A stretch of 64,000 nt of DNA from Bythopirellula polymerisocia (GCF_007860015.1 NZ_SJPS01000001.1:1-64000), one strand, 5' to 3'; positions 36,448-45,992 are shown, counted from the stretch's first letter. The notes: generated by a model from the letters alone, not told the origin. Translations and numbers: made by a program.

Positions 36448-38299
36448 CGTAAGCGATCTCAACTCGTGATATTTGAAATGCATTTTCCTCGGCGTCCGAA
36501 GACGAGGTATTCCTGATTCTTAGATAACTGCGGTCTTTTGCATCGATAGTTGCCTCTACAAGGACCGGCTGCAAATAGCCGTAATTCCCCGCGTCTCGCT
36601 CGGAGACTACTTGTTTAGTTCTAACTTGCTCAAACGAGTGTCCGTCGGAGGAAACCGCTATTTCACAAGCGGGGCTTGAAGAATTGCAAAACAGGAAGAC
36701 CCGGATGCCGCTAGCAGGTTCCAAATTCTGATAGACCACCTGGCCCCCAGGGCCGAGTTCCTTGCGATGGATGTCTTCCTGGACTTGTCGGGGATGGTCC
36801 GCGCGTTGCTTTACCGCTCCAGCGGTCGAATGAAGAATCGATTCGTCCTGCATCTCATCGACCAAAAGCATGTGATTCACTACCACGGGGCCTATCACAT
36901 TGGAGGGATCAGAGCTTCCGCGATTATTCTTGGCAATGACTCGATAATAATAGTGACAGCCTTTCTCGACGCTGGAGTCGGAGAAGAGAGGGCGATATTG
37001 CAAGGCAGCATCACTGATGTCTTGTCCAACCTTTTCCCAGGGACCTGATTCGTTATTGCTTCGCTCAACGTCGTAACACTTCGCGCCCGCAGATCCTTGC
37101 CAGGAAATACGGCTCGGGTGTTCGATCGGCAGGAGGGAAGGAGCAGCCGGTGCCGAGGGAGTCGGCAATTTCATGTCACGAATACGGTAGGCACTCCTTC
37201 GTACCAAATCCAGAACAGAAGTTTCCTCATAGCCCTCACCAGAATTAAATCCTGGCCAATGGTAGGCTTTGAATAAGTTTTCTCCGGAAGGTTCATCATG
37301 CCAATAGAATCCCCCCTCCCGATTGTGAAACCTTAAGCTCCACAAGAGAGCTCCTACGATGCCTTCATCGATGACGGTATTGAGGACTTCTTTAATCTCC
37401 TGCGCTGGCACAAATCCAAACTCGCCAACGAAATAGGGTTTCTTTCCTTTGGTCATGGCACGAGCCTTCAGAATGGGCTCGACAAAACCGCTGTCGGTAT
37501 TGGGATAGTGATGCGTGGTAATGACATCGATGTTGGGGTCATCCAAGGATTCTTGTCTTACTCCGTGCAGGGAGTAACCGTCGATCACGAGGTGGTTGGG
37601 ATCGAGTCTCTTAATGTGGGCAGCGATTCGACTAGTCCACTCTGGCGGACTGTCTAGCTCGTTGCCAGTCTCCCAGCCAAAGATGGCGGGATCGTCCTTG
37701 TAGGCAATCCCTGTAAAGGAGTTAACTCGTGAGAGAGTATATCGAATGGTTTCTTCGAAATCGGCGATGACTTGTTCGTCAGACCAGAACGCCTCGGGCG
37801 GCTTGCCACGAAACTTGGCATATTCTGCATGGCCACCCCACCACTTCCAATTGTCGACAAGGGGAATGATAACACGAATTCCTCTTTCCCCGGCGATTTG
37901 CAGCACCTTATCCAGCACACGAAAGGCTTCTTCGTTGAAATCGCCAGGGGCACGGACATGGACGTGCGATCCCATATCCGACCCATCGCGATGGACGCTT
38001 AAGACATAGGTTCGCACCACGGTGCCACCCATTTGCCGCACCGATTCGAGTGCATCCACTAATTCAAATTCGTTTGGCCAACGCCATGGGTTGGGATCGG
38101 AGAACGAGAAACTGTCTTCGATCAGATGCAGGTTGGGGATATTGAAGGAGATAAAACGAAATGGTTGGTCTCCGTCGTAGAGCTGGTCGCCTTTGCTGGA
38201 AAGAATATGACGCACGGGTTGCATTTCTTCTGCAGCTGCAGCCAGGGATGTAACTGAAACTACTGTAATAGCGACGAAGAATTGATGAAGGCGCTTCAT
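36431..38299 (-). CDS. GH5 endo-beta-1,4-mannanase with fibronectin-III and C-terminal beta domain
   Basis: This is a 622-residue protein with a signal peptide (to ~residue 23). The catalytic TIM barrel (~28-380) has the GH5 acid/base WETGNELDSP (Asn213-Glu214) and nucleophile VGEFGFVP (Glu293), with the GH5_7-like VVRTYVLSV and HHYPNTDSG. A fibronectin-III-like domain (~390-475, KCYDVERSNNESGPWEKVG) and a ~140-residue beta-sandwich follow. The enzyme is secreted or periplasmic and would depolymerise mannan. It starts 26 bases after the SSS transporter stop and overlaps the GH113 start, so it is mid-operon. The absence of dockerin and PEP-CTERM sets it apart from the plus-strand mannanases. 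Confidence 0.87.
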   Translation of the reverse strand: MKRLHQFFVAITVVSVTSLAAAAEEMQPVRHILSSKGDQLYDGDQPFRFISFNIPNLHLIEDSFSFSDPNPWRWPNEFELVDALESVRQMGGTVVRTYVLSVHRDGSDMGSHVHVRAPGDFNEEAFRVLDKVLQIAGERGIRVIIPLVDNWKWWGGHAEYAKFRGKPPEAFWSDEQVIADFEETIRYTLSRVNSFTGIAYKDDPAIFGWETGNELDSPPEWTSRIAAHIKRLDPNHLVIDGYSLHGVRQESLDDPNIDVITTHHYPNTDSGFVEPILKARAMTKGKKPYFVGEFGFVPAQEIKEVLNTVIDEGIVGALLWSLRFHNREGGFYWHDEPSGENLFKAYHWPGFNSGEGYEETSVLDLVRRSAYRIRDMKLPTPSAPAAPSLLPIEHPSRISWQGSAGAKCYDVERSNNESGPWEKVGQDISDAALQYRPLFSDSSVEKGCHYYYRVIAKNNRGSSDPSNVIGPVVVNHMLLVDEMQDESILHSTAGAVKQRADHPRQVQEDIHRKELGPGGQVVYQNLEPASGIRVFLFCNSSSPACEIAVSSDGHSFEQVRTKQVVSERDAGNYGYLQPVLVEATIDAKDRSYLRIRNTSSSDAEENAFQISRVEIAYDDEKN

Positions 38300-38325
38300 T
38301 ATTCGGTTTCAAACCTTGGAGAGAA

Positions 38326-40200
38326 TTAGGAAGTAGACGAATTCCCTGATAGGTCGTCTACGGAGTTACTATGTGCCAAGTCAGGCGGATAGTCTTCCAG
38401 CTTGTCGTACCAATTAATCTTCAGAATCAGAGAGGTGATGAGAATCACCGAGACTGATATTACTAGGGATCGGTAGTCTTCAAGCACCAGATAGATACCT
38501 GCTACAGCTAGAGCGGTTTGCCATATCATCCCAACTGCGACATTAAACGAATCCCTTGCAAATGAGTGGTTGGCAATGGTATTGGGATACTCTTGTGCAA
38601 CTAACTTGTGGATTGGTTTCCAAAATCCCCACGGGCGGACTTTTCGATAAAACTCTTTCAAGACCTCTAGATCATCGATGGGAGTCAATAAGCTTCCAGC
38701 AATGCATCCTAGAGTCGACACCAGCAAGATCAAGGGAAAACTATAAAGGGGAGTCACGCTTGGCATCAATTGAGGCACGATCGCCGCTGAGGCGATTCCT
38801 GCCGCCATGCCCCAGAAATAGCCGTAGCTATTAAACCGCCACCAAAACCATTTGAGCACGTTGGCTGCCGTATAACCACCATACAAAGCAGCGACAATCC
38901 ATTGCACGATGTCGTTAAGCGACTTAGTAAAGAACCCGAATGCCGTGCCGATAATCACTACCGCGATCGAGATCGCATAACTCATCCAGACATAAGTCCT
39001 ACTGCTGGCATCAGGGTTAATGTATCGCTTGTAGATGTCGTTCACGACATAGGCTGGTGCTGCGTTAACTGTTGCAGCATAAGTGGACATAAAAGCCGCC
39101 AGCAGAGCGGATATCAACAGGCCCAGAAGACCAACGGGGATGAACTCGCGCATTGCCAGGGGCAAGATAAGCTCAAAATCGACATCGCTCCCCATCGCAG
39201 CTAATTCGTCGGAGAAATGGCAGAGAGCGAGTACCGTGAGGCCGGTGATGAGCATGTACCTGGGCACCAAGAGCACGAGGCTGACAAGCCCACTCATCAT
39301 CGCGGCTTCGCGCGGTGTGCGTGCCGATAGGACGCGTTGCATGTCGTAATTTGGCGCCGGTCCTGCCATGCTCTGCAAGACCCCTTTGAAGAGCATCAGC
39401 ATGAAGAAAATGGAAAACCATTCCCACCCGTCGGCGGCAATTTTGTCGTTGGCAGCGTCGAGTATTCCCGTCCAATCGAGATCGAGTTTCCAGCCGAAGG
39501 ACAGATCGCGCCACCCGACAGGAATCATTTGATCGAGTAGTTCGGGAGAGGTCTCACGAATCGCGATAATGCCGACCCACACACAAGCCAACGTCATAAT
39601 AAAGAATTGCAGCACTTCAGTGAAAACAACACTGAACATACCTCCTTTGACTACATAGATGGTGGTGATCGCAGTGATAATCAATCCGTAAAGATTGACA
39701 TTGGTATCAGGATCCGTTGAAAGCTGCCATGGGAGAAAGGACGCGGCAAACTTTCCAATTCCGATAAATCCGTATGCCAAGAATCCGATCACGTTGATCA
39801 ATGCGAAGAGCACCACAATCAAATGCGCAAGTTGTGCACCCCGACCTTCACCAAACCGAAAGCGCATCCATTCTGCACCGGTCATGACTCGAGAACGTCG
39901 CAACCAGATCGAGAGAAACACCATCATGAATATCTGGTTGAAGGATGGCCACAACCAAGGGATCCAGACGCTTTTCAGCCCGTAGACAAACAATAAATAG
40001 ACCATCCACATCGTGCCACTGATGTCGAACATCCCCGAGGCGTTCGACAGGCCTAGCATGTACCAGGGAATCGTGTTGCCACCAAGGAAGTAGTTGTCGA
40101 TGCTCTTAGATGCGCGTTTGGATATCCAAAAGCCGATCAGAATTGTAACTGCGAGATAGCAGAAGATTATTCCGATGTCGATTGGGTGAAGCGTAAACAT
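38326..40200 (-). CDS. Sodium:solute symporter (SSS family), probable mannooligosaccharide transporter
   Basis: This is a 624-residue membrane protein with about 13-15 hydrophobic helices. The family landmarks are visible: YFLGGNTIPWYMLGLSNASGMFDIS near the N-terminus, the central VVKGGMFSVVFTEVLQFF, and AAFMSTYAATVNAAPAYVVNDIYKRYI, a typical SSS loop. The Na+-site serines and aromatic residues seem intact. Position between GH130 (94 bases upstream) and GH5 (26 bases downstream) in one orientation suggests it brings in mannose oligomers or mannose. The cargo is inferred from context only. Confidence 0.87.
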   Translation of the reverse strand: MFTLHPIDIGIIFCYLAVTILIGFWISKRASKSIDNYFLGGNTIPWYMLGLSNASGMFDISGTMWMVYLLFVYGLKSVWIPWLWPSFNQIFMMVFLSIWLRRSRVMTGAEWMRFRFGEGRGAQLAHLIVVLFALINVIGFLAYGFIGIGKFAASFLPWQLSTDPDTNVNLYGLIITAITTIYVVKGGMFSVVFTEVLQFFIMTLACVWVGIIAIRETSPELLDQMIPVGWRDLSFGWKLDLDWTGILDAANDKIAADGWEWFSIFFMLMLFKGVLQSMAGPAPNYDMQRVLSARTPREAAMMSGLVSLVLLVPRYMLITGLTVLALCHFSDELAAMGSDVDFELILPLAMREFIPVGLLGLLISALLAAFMSTYAATVNAAPAYVVNDIYKRYINPDASSRTYVWMSYAISIAVVIIGTAFGFFTKSLNDIVQWIVAALYGGYTAANVLKWFWWRFNSYGYFWGMAAGIASAAIVPQLMPSVTPLYSFPLILLVSTLGCIAGSLLTPIDDLEVLKEFYRKVRPWGFWKPIHKLVAQEYPNTIANHSFARDSFNVAVGMIWQTALAVAGIYLVLEDYRSLVISVSVILITSLILKINWYDKLEDYPPDLAHSNSVDDLSGNSSTS

Positions 40201-40294
40201 CGATCACCAGATAAGGGCGAATTGCAGAACTGCTTGTTTGCGTGGCTGGAAGAGTCAAGCTGATTTCTTTTAGAGTGGATCAGTAGCCACTAGT

Positions 40295-41365
40295 TTAAAA
40301 TACTGCCGAATTTGCTTTCGTGAATTCAACCAATTCACTCAGATGGGCATAGGCAACACACGAGGAAGTATCTGCAGCACCGTAGTAAATCGCCAGTCGA
40401 TCCTGCGTGGCATCGCACAAGGCAGCACAAGGAAACACGACATTCGGGACGTGGCCGGTGACTTCGTAGTCAGATTCAGGTGTGAGGACATGTTGATTGG
40501 TGCGGTAGAGTACTTTCCAAGGTTGATCGATGTCCAGCAGTGCGGCACCCATGCTGTAGACAAAGCCATTGCAGGTATCCATCACGGCGTGATAGATCAT
40601 GAGCCAGCCGTCATCCGTCTCGATCGGGATCGGACCCGCTCCCACTTTCGTTCGCTGCCACCACTGGCCAACTTCCCCTCCCCCGCGACGCATCACCAGG
40701 CGGTGCTTGCCCCAATGGATCATGTCAGGACTTTGGCTGACGTAGATGTCGCCAAAAGGAGTGTGACCATCGTCGCTGGGGCGACTCAGCATGAAAAACT
40801 TGCCGTCGATCTTACGCGGGAAGAGTACTCCATTGCGATTGAATGGCAGGAAGGCGTTATCTATTTGAGTAAACTGCTGGAAATCTTTCGTGGTGGCCAC
40901 GCTAATGGTGGGTCCGTTTTTCCCCCCACACCAAGTGACATAGTAGGTGTCTTCGATCTTGCACACTCGGGGGTCATAGGCATAGTCGTCGGAAGATACG
41001 ACTTCAGGATCCCCGGCATACTGGATTGGTTGAGGTTCGATGTGCCAAACAAGCCCATCCTCACTCCATCCAGTGTGCAGATGAGGATAACGGGAGCGTA
41101 GTTCGACTCGAAACACGCCGGCAAATCCGTCACCAAAGGGAACGACTGCGCTGTTATAAATCCCTTGAGCACCAGGTATATAGTGTCTTCCGATGACAGG
41201 GTTTTCGGAATGTCGCCAGACAACGTCCTTGCAACCTGCAGGCCGCTGCTGCCAAGGGATCGAGGCTCCGGTGCCTGAAAGTCCTAATTGAACCTTGAAT
41301 GGCTTTTTTTCAAGCGTACCCATGGCGTTGCCGTTGCTAGAGTCAATTCCTGAATCGTTCTTCAT
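40295..41365 (-). CDS. GH130-family beta-mannooligosaccharide phosphorylase
   Basis: This 356-residue protein with no signal peptide is therefore cytoplasmic. It has a five-bladed beta-propeller with family blocks NPVIGRHYIPGAQGIYNSAVV, FRVELRSRYPHLHTGWS, DDYAYDPRVCKIEDTYYVTWCG and KVGAGPIPIETDDGWLMIYHAV. The catalytic Asp in DPR is expected in this block. GH130 enzymes use phosphate to release mannose-1-phosphate from beta-1,4-mannosides, an energy-saving step that fits oligosaccharide import. ATG 41365 is chosen because a GAGGA lies about 11 bases upstream; the longer frame would start at 41434. It is the first gene of the minus-strand run and divergent from lacI. Confidence 0.9.
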   Translation of the reverse strand: MKNDSGIDSSNGNAMGTLEKKPFKVQLGLSGTGASIPWQQRPAGCKDVVWRHSENPVIGRHYIPGAQGIYNSAVVPFGDGFAGVFRVELRSRYPHLHTGWSEDGLVWHIEPQPIQYAGDPEVVSSDDYAYDPRVCKIEDTYYVTWCGGKNGPTISVATTKDFQQFTQIDNAFLPFNRNGVLFPRKIDGKFFMLSRPSDDGHTPFGDIYVSQSPDMIHWGKHRLVMRRGGGEVGQWWQRTKVGAGPIPIETDDGWLMIYHAVMDTCNGFVYSMGAALLDIDQPWKVLYRTNQHVLTPESDYEVTGHVPNVVFPCAALCDATQDRLAIYYGAADTSSCVAYAHLSELVEFTKANSAVF

Positions 41366-41437
41366 ACTAACAAATTCCTCGCCGATTGGCTTACTTGCTA
41401 TGTCGCGTTGTCGCGTTAGTAGCCGAAGTCTCATCCT

Positions 41438-41466
41438 AGTCTAACTACTAAATCCATTTGTTTCAA
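41438..41466 (-). promoter_or_regulatory. Predicted promoter of the GH130-led gene run
   Basis: On the minus strand TTGAAA (41461-41466) is followed after 17 bases by TAGACT (41438-41443), a reasonable sigma-70-type pair. It lies ~70 bases upstream of the GH130 start codon. The -35 overlaps the LacI-type palindrome at 41462-41475, consistent with repression. Confidence 0.5.
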
Positions 41467-41475
41467 GTAGTTGAA
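41462..41475. promoter_or_regulatory. Candidate LacI-family operator 1
   Basis: TTCAAGTAGTTGAA contains TTCAA and its reverse complement TTGAA with a four-base spacer. It sits in the gap between the divergent GH130 and lacI genes. The same half-site pattern occurs at 42960-42973 next to another gene, which supports it being a real binding site. Confidence 0.6.
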
Positions 41476-41642
41476 CAGTTCTTTGGAGGAGTTGTCCCAG
41501 TCAGAGCAATTGGACCAAGCTTGGATTCCAAAAATAAGATATCTGCCCCGATACCTTTGTCACAGTTGCCATGTCGGGGTTTTCATAGGATCATGACTAG
41601 CTGTCCTGCTCGATCTCGTTTAGTAAGGGGTGGCTTCTCACA

Positions 41643-42701
41643 ATGTCTGGTTCTTCTGCACCCCGCCTGAAGGACGTTGCTCAGGCGGCCAATGTCTCCA
41701 TGAGCGCTGCGTCCCGTATCTTGCGGGGAGAGTGTGATCGATTTGGCGAAGATACCTGCGAGCGAGTTCTTCAAGCGGCCCGCCAACTCGGCTGGCGCCG
41801 TAATTTGCTTGTCAATGGAATGCAAACCGGCCGAACGAAGATGATCGGCGTGATGATCCCTCCATTTGATTCCTTCTGGGTGGATGTGCTTGCAGGTATT
41901 CATCTCGTGCTGGCGGCGGCCGACTACCTCCCGATTACTGTCTGGGTCGGCGACTGCCAGGAAATCCCCCATTTCGAAAAGGGTGACGAGCAAGGACTCG
42001 AGCAAATAAGCCGTCTGCTAGATCGCAGAGTCGATGGCCTAATCCTCTGGCCTTCTTTCGCAGTGGCATATTACAGCCATTTCCGCGAACTTATCGAGCG
42101 GCGGGTACCCGTCGTAGTTATTGATCATGAATTCTCCGAAGACCAGATTGCTGACTCCATCGAAACCGATGAACAGCGCTCTACCAAAGCAGTCGCCGAG
42201 CATCTGATCTCACTCGGCCATGAGAATATCGCATGTTTTTCTTCACGAGAGACCGCCTGGCAGGCCTGGGCCGTGCGGCGACGAGAGTCTTTTGAGAAGG
42301 CAGTAAGAGAACATAAAGGAGCTAAGGTCAACAGTTGGCGACTCAATCAATGGGGTTCCAATGGAGTGGAAGTCGCCGAAGAAATCCTCACCCAAGACCC
42401 CCGGCCATCAGCTGTATTCACGGTCACTGATCATGAAGCGCTCTTTGTCTACGAGGCGGCGGCCAATTTAGGTCTCCGAATCCCTGAAGACGTTTCCGTT
42501 GTGGGTTTTGCCGATCTCGATTTTGCGGCAGCCCTGCAACCTCCTCTGACGACAATGCGTCAGCGTCCCAAAGAAATTGGCCGACGGGCAGCCCAACTAG
42601 TTCTAGACCGCCTGGACGGCGATTTTGCTGATAATCCACCTACCACCATTCGCGTAAGTGCGGAACTCATTGTACGTGGCTCTTCTACCCAGCATGCTTA
42701 A
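41643..42701 (+). CDS. LacI-family transcriptional regulator of the mannan locus
   Basis: This protein has 352 residues. The N-terminal HTH is RLKDVAQAANVSMSAASRILRGE with the hinge LGWRRNLLVNGMQTGRTKMIGVM, as in LacI/PurR. The ligand domain is of the periplasmic-binding type (DGLILWPSF, VVVIDHEFSEDQIADSIETD, VSVVGFADLDFAAALQPPLTT). It is a cytoplasmic, sugar-responsive repressor. It is divergent from GH130 and upstream of the plus-strand PEP-CTERM and mannanase genes, and two candidate operators with the same palindrome flank it, so it is proposed to control both directions. The effector is probably a mannose-derived sugar, by inference. An in-frame start ahead of 41643 is not seen. Confidence 0.9.
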   Translation: MSGSSAPRLKDVAQAANVSMSAASRILRGECDRFGEDTCERVLQAARQLGWRRNLLVNGMQTGRTKMIGVMIPPFDSFWVDVLAGIHLVLAAADYLPITVWVGDCQEIPHFEKGDEQGLEQISRLLDRRVDGLILWPSFAVAYYSHFRELIERRVPVVVIDHEFSEDQIADSIETDEQRSTKAVAEHLISLGHENIACFSSRETAWQAWAVRRRESFEKAVREHKGAKVNSWRLNQWGSNGVEVAEEILTQDPRPSAVFTVTDHEALFVYEAAANLGLRIPEDVSVVGFADLDFAAALQPPLTTMRQRPKEIGRRAAQLVLDRLDGDFADNPPTTIRVSAELIVRGSSTQHA

Positions 42702-42921
42702 TCTTTGCCGAAGAATTTGATATGGGCACTTTTCCGGAGTGAGCCTATTTGCGGCGTTCCGCTTCCACGAGTTCTCCGAAAAATGCCTCTTCTTACGCTG
42801 TAGGGCTGGCTCATTGTCGCCTGTGATTAAGAGAAATAGCTTCTTTTTGGTGAATCACTACAGAAATGTAAAATCGTCAGGTTCTTCAGAAAAAAACATC
42901 GGTTTTCGTGCTCCTATATTG

Positions 42922-42951
42922 TTGACATTGCTTGTGCAGTCAGCATAGAAT
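42922..42951 (+). promoter_or_regulatory. Predicted promoter of the 43076 gene
   Basis: TTGACA at 42922-42927 and TAGAAT at 42946-42951 are separated by 18 bases, close to the sigma-70 consensus. Transcription would start near 42958-42960, directly at the LacI-type palindrome. Confidence 0.6.
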
Positions 42952-42959
42952 GAAGTCAG

Positions 42960-42973
42960 TTAAAGTAGTTGAA
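42960..42973. promoter_or_regulatory. Candidate LacI-family operator 2
   Basis: TTAAAGTAGTTGAA matches operator 1 at 13 of 14 positions and shares the run AAAGTAGTTGAAC-like core (AGTAGTTGAAC in both). It covers the predicted transcription start, a position typical for LacI repressor sites. The remainder of the 42702-43075 gap shows no gene. Confidence 0.6.
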
Positions 42974-43075
42974 CGACTGTCTTATCGGCAAAACTGCTTG
43001 AACTGAAGCTTTTCTTGATTTTTGAGTCCATTCGAGTGTCGATGTCTTTTTTCTATTTTTGGAGGGAGAGTTCTA

Positions 43076-44263
43076 ATGAGTCGCATCGCTGTATATGTCT
43101 GTTCTCTTGTAGTTTTTCTGGCAGTTTGTTCGGATTCCTGGGCTCAGTCGCCCAGCGTGCTTTACACCTGGGACGGAGCGCCAAGCATTGAAGACTGGAA
43201 AAAGAATTTTGGAGCAACTGGCTCAGATGTGTTGTTGAATAATAACACGCCTGGAGAATTGAAAATCATCGAAATTGGAGCAACTCCAGGCTTGTCAGTT
43301 GCTATCAGTGATGGTGCGAACCGAGTGAGAGAGTCGTCGACGGTTTCAGGGGGATTGGATCTGACCGGTCTGAGCTTTTTGGAGTTCGACTTAGGCCACA
43401 ATGGAGCCGGAAACGTTGACGTTCAGTTCTACATCCAGGGATCGCCATCGTTTACTTATGTTTCTCTAGGCCCAGATGTGGCGGTCACTCCTGGTGTAAG
43501 CACGTATCAACTTCCACTGGCTGGTCTTACTTTCGAACAACAGGTCTATATTCGGACCGTTGGTTTTAATATTCGTGACCATGCGGCAGAAGGTAACCTT
43601 GTATGGACAGTCAATGAAGTTCGTAGCGCTGGAACCCCACTCTCTGTTCGTGATTTGGCAACACACAACGTGGGTTCTTCCGACGGAGGCCTGCAAGGTG
43701 TCTTCGGCAATTTCGATCTTGGTGCGATCATTGGCAACGATGGAGCCCAAAATCAGACGGGCTTGTCGCACGATGTAGTCACTGGTTCCCTGCAATGGAC
43801 CGATCGAGGGGGCTCCGGAGACGCTAATGATCCCAGTGGGGCGGCGATCGCGTATGGAAATGGCACGGTCTACAACGGGAATTCATTTAATGAAAGAGTT
43901 ACAGATCTTTCAAATTACAATTATGTGACCTATCGAGTATCTGCAACGGACGTTACCGGTGGTGGCGGATCAGTTGATGTGCAAGCTTACTATCAGACTG
44001 GATCTGGATTCACTTATCAGTCTGCAGGTGATATGTCACTTGCGATTGACGGTGCATTCCATGAGTTAACGTTCCCATTGGCGGGAGTGACGGATCGCCA
44101 AAACGTGAACTTGAGCGGTTTGAATCTTGGAGCTCATGCAAATGATATTCAAATGAATATTGATTTGGTGCGCTACACAATGGTTCCAGAACCAAGTTCA
44201 CTGGCAATCCTCGGCATCGCCACGGTTTTGTCGACCGCAGGGGTACGCCGACGTTTTGCCTAG
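43076..44263 (+). CDS. Exported PEP-CTERM protein with two carbohydrate-binding-like jelly rolls
   Basis: This protein has 395 residues. ATG 43076 follows a strong ribosome binding site (GGAGGGAGAG) and opens a signal peptide ending SWA. Two similar ~150-residue beta-sandwich domains follow; the repeat is visible as VDVQFYIQGSPSFTYVSLG against VDVQAYYQTGSGFTYQSAG. The C-terminus is VPEPSSL, a hydrophobic helix and RRRFA, the PEP-CTERM anchor, without a dockerin-like stretch. The position behind a LacI operator and before mannanases suggests a surface mannan-binding protein. I know no named family for the domains, so the binding role is inferred. Confidence 0.75.
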   Translation: MSRIAVYVCSLVVFLAVCSDSWAQSPSVLYTWDGAPSIEDWKKNFGATGSDVLLNNNTPGELKIIEIGATPGLSVAISDGANRVRESSTVSGGLDLTGLSFLEFDLGHNGAGNVDVQFYIQGSPSFTYVSLGPDVAVTPGVSTYQLPLAGLTFEQQVYIRTVGFNIRDHAAEGNLVWTVNEVRSAGTPLSVRDLATHNVGSSDGGLQGVFGNFDLGAIIGNDGAQNQTGLSHDVVTGSLQWTDRGGSGDANDPSGAAIAYGNGTVYNGNSFNERVTDLSNYNYVTYRVSATDVTGGGGSVDVQAYYQTGSGFTYQSAGDMSLAIDGAFHELTFPLAGVTDRQNVNLSGLNLGAHANDIQMNIDLVRYTMVPEPSSLAILGIATVLSTAGVRRRFA

Positions 44264-44329
44264 GACTTGCTGATAAAAGGAGTTTTGTACTCGATTGGCT
44301 TGGAGAAGCCGATTTTTTGAATCGCAACC

Positions 44330-44360
44330 CGGCCCGGACAGAAGGATGTGTTCCGGGCCG
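44330..44360 (+). terminator. GC-rich hairpin after the 43076 gene
   Basis: CGGCCCGGA (44330-44338) pairs with TCCGGGCCG (44352-44360), a nine-base perfect stem with a 13-base loop, 67 bases after the stop codon. No U-tract follows, so it may be an mRNA-stabilising or partial termination element between the two PEP-CTERM genes. Confidence 0.5.
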
Positions 44361-44459
44361 TTACTTACCCAACTACATGAACGTTTTTCTATTACGAATT
44401 TAGGCGATTGAATTGGCTGTTCAGCTAATCCAGGAATATTCATTGAGGAGGCCCTAGGC

Positions 44460-45953
44460 ATGCATGCACGTTTGACAAATCAGTTGGTTTTCAGATTGTT
44501 ATTGGCAGTCACCGCTGGATCAACTGTTCTATCCGGTTCAACGACAGCCCAAGCACAACTACTTTACTCCTTTGAGACAGGCTTGGAGGGTTGGGCTGCA
44601 ACTGGTTACTCGACTTCCGATTTTATTAGTGTTGCGACTTCGACCATGGGGGCCACAGTCGGCTCACAGAGCATGGCAATCGAAACAGGTCCCACTTTTG
44701 GCTGGGACGTGAGGATGGATGTAGGGCCAGGCGATACGAGCATTTACAATGCCTTCAATACGGTGGCAGCCGATCTCTCGAAGTACACGCTTGACTTTGA
44801 TGTGTCTATTACTTCCGACAGCTTCGCAAATGTTGCCAGTCCGGGAAATTTTTTCTTGATCAATGTGGCGGTAAATAGTGACTCGCCTAATTTTCCCTCC
44901 GTCACAAATGTGACTCCCAATCTAACGGGAATGACAGGTACGTTCCCTGTAAGTATTCCCATGACTTCAATTGCAGTGGCACCAAACTCAAGTTTCTATG
45001 AATTGAATATCGGCTCCAACAGCGACCACGTGAACGGTGCTGGTGGTCAGGGCGTCAAATACTTTGTGGACAATATCCGTTTCAATCAATTGCCAGACTT
45101 AGAGGAAGTGACCCTTTTCTCCTGGGAAACGCCAGATAATCCTGCGACTCCGAGCGTAAATGAACAACTCGAAAACTGGACGACGGGATTTCAGCCTGGA
45201 CACGTTCATTCAATTTCCTCGCTGGGCGCGACCGATGGAAACTCTTCCTTACAGATCAATCGGCAATCCCAGACCTCTCCAAATTTTACCTGGGGTAGTC
45301 AATTTATTCTCAACTCCGATATCAACCCCGATCCCCTGATATTAGAAGTTGATCCCGTGATTCAAGCTCAGATCGACGACATCGTCTCGAAAATCAACGG
45401 AGGTCTTTCAGCCGCGTTCGATGTGAGATTCGATGATCCATTCCCCAATTCGCCAGGCTATAACCGATTTGGCGTTCATTTCTCAGATGACCAAGGGACG
45501 TTCTACGACGCGGAGGGGGGGAATCTGGGTGCTCCCCCAATAGGCGGAACAGGCGTAACGACTGTTCCTTTCAACACAATGATCGACAATACTTCTGGAC
45601 TAAGTTTGGCCGAAGCGGGACTGAGAGTGGGAACTACCTTTCTGCGCATTGGTCTTTCCACCAATACGGACGGAGCCGGCATCTACCAAATCGATAATTT
45701 CCGGATTATTCGCCCAGTCTCTGAAGACACTGGCGACTTTGACGGCGATGGTGACGTGGACGGACATGATTTCCTTGTTTGGCAACGTGGTGGATCTCCG
45801 AATGGGATTAATTCAGGAGACTTAGCAATCTGGCAAGCACAGTATGGCACATCACCTCCTTTGGTAGCTGGCCTGGCTGTTCCGGAACCATCAGCGCTAT
45901 TATTGACACTGATCGCCAACGCGATGGTTTTTGCTTGCGGGCGCCGCAAATGA
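44460..45953 (+). CDS. Exported PEP-CTERM protein with two carbohydrate-binding-like domains and dockerin-like stretch
   Basis: This protein has 497 residues. The signal peptide (to about residue 35, AQA) is followed by two beta-rich domains, each beginning with the pattern LLYSFETGLEGW or LFSWETP...LENWTTG and ending with DNIRF or DNFRI. That pattern also occurs in the C-terminal module of the GH113-like protein downstream (VLYSFEAGLDGF...DNIAL). A dockerin-like segment (DFDGDGDVDGHDFLVWQ) and a PEP-CTERM tail (VPEPSALLL...GRRK) close it. The shared module suggests a common carbohydrate ligand, probably mannan. AGGAGG at 44446-44451 is the ribosome binding site. Confidence 0.75.
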   Translation: MHARLTNQLVFRLLLAVTAGSTVLSGSTTAQAQLLYSFETGLEGWAATGYSTSDFISVATSTMGATVGSQSMAIETGPTFGWDVRMDVGPGDTSIYNAFNTVAADLSKYTLDFDVSITSDSFANVASPGNFFLINVAVNSDSPNFPSVTNVTPNLTGMTGTFPVSIPMTSIAVAPNSSFYELNIGSNSDHVNGAGGQGVKYFVDNIRFNQLPDLEEVTLFSWETPDNPATPSVNEQLENWTTGFQPGHVHSISSLGATDGNSSLQINRQSQTSPNFTWGSQFILNSDINPDPLILEVDPVIQAQIDDIVSKINGGLSAAFDVRFDDPFPNSPGYNRFGVHFSDDQGTFYDAEGGNLGAPPIGGTGVTTVPFNTMIDNTSGLSLAEAGLRVGTTFLRIGLSTNTDGAGIYQIDNFRIIRPVSEDTGDFDGDGDVDGHDFLVWQRGGSPNGINSGDLAIWQAQYGTSPPLVAGLAVPEPSALLLTLIANAMVFACGRRK

Positions 45954-45962
45954 CATCAAACT

Positions 45963-45992
45963 AACTTGAGTACAACTCCTTGTTCTCAAGTT
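45963..45992 (+). terminator. Possible hairpin after the 44460 gene
   Basis: AACTTGAG at 45963-45970 pairs with CTCAAGTT at 45985-45992 around a 14-base loop, ten bases after the stop codon. The following bases are only moderately T-rich, so it is a weak terminator candidate. Confidence 0.4.
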
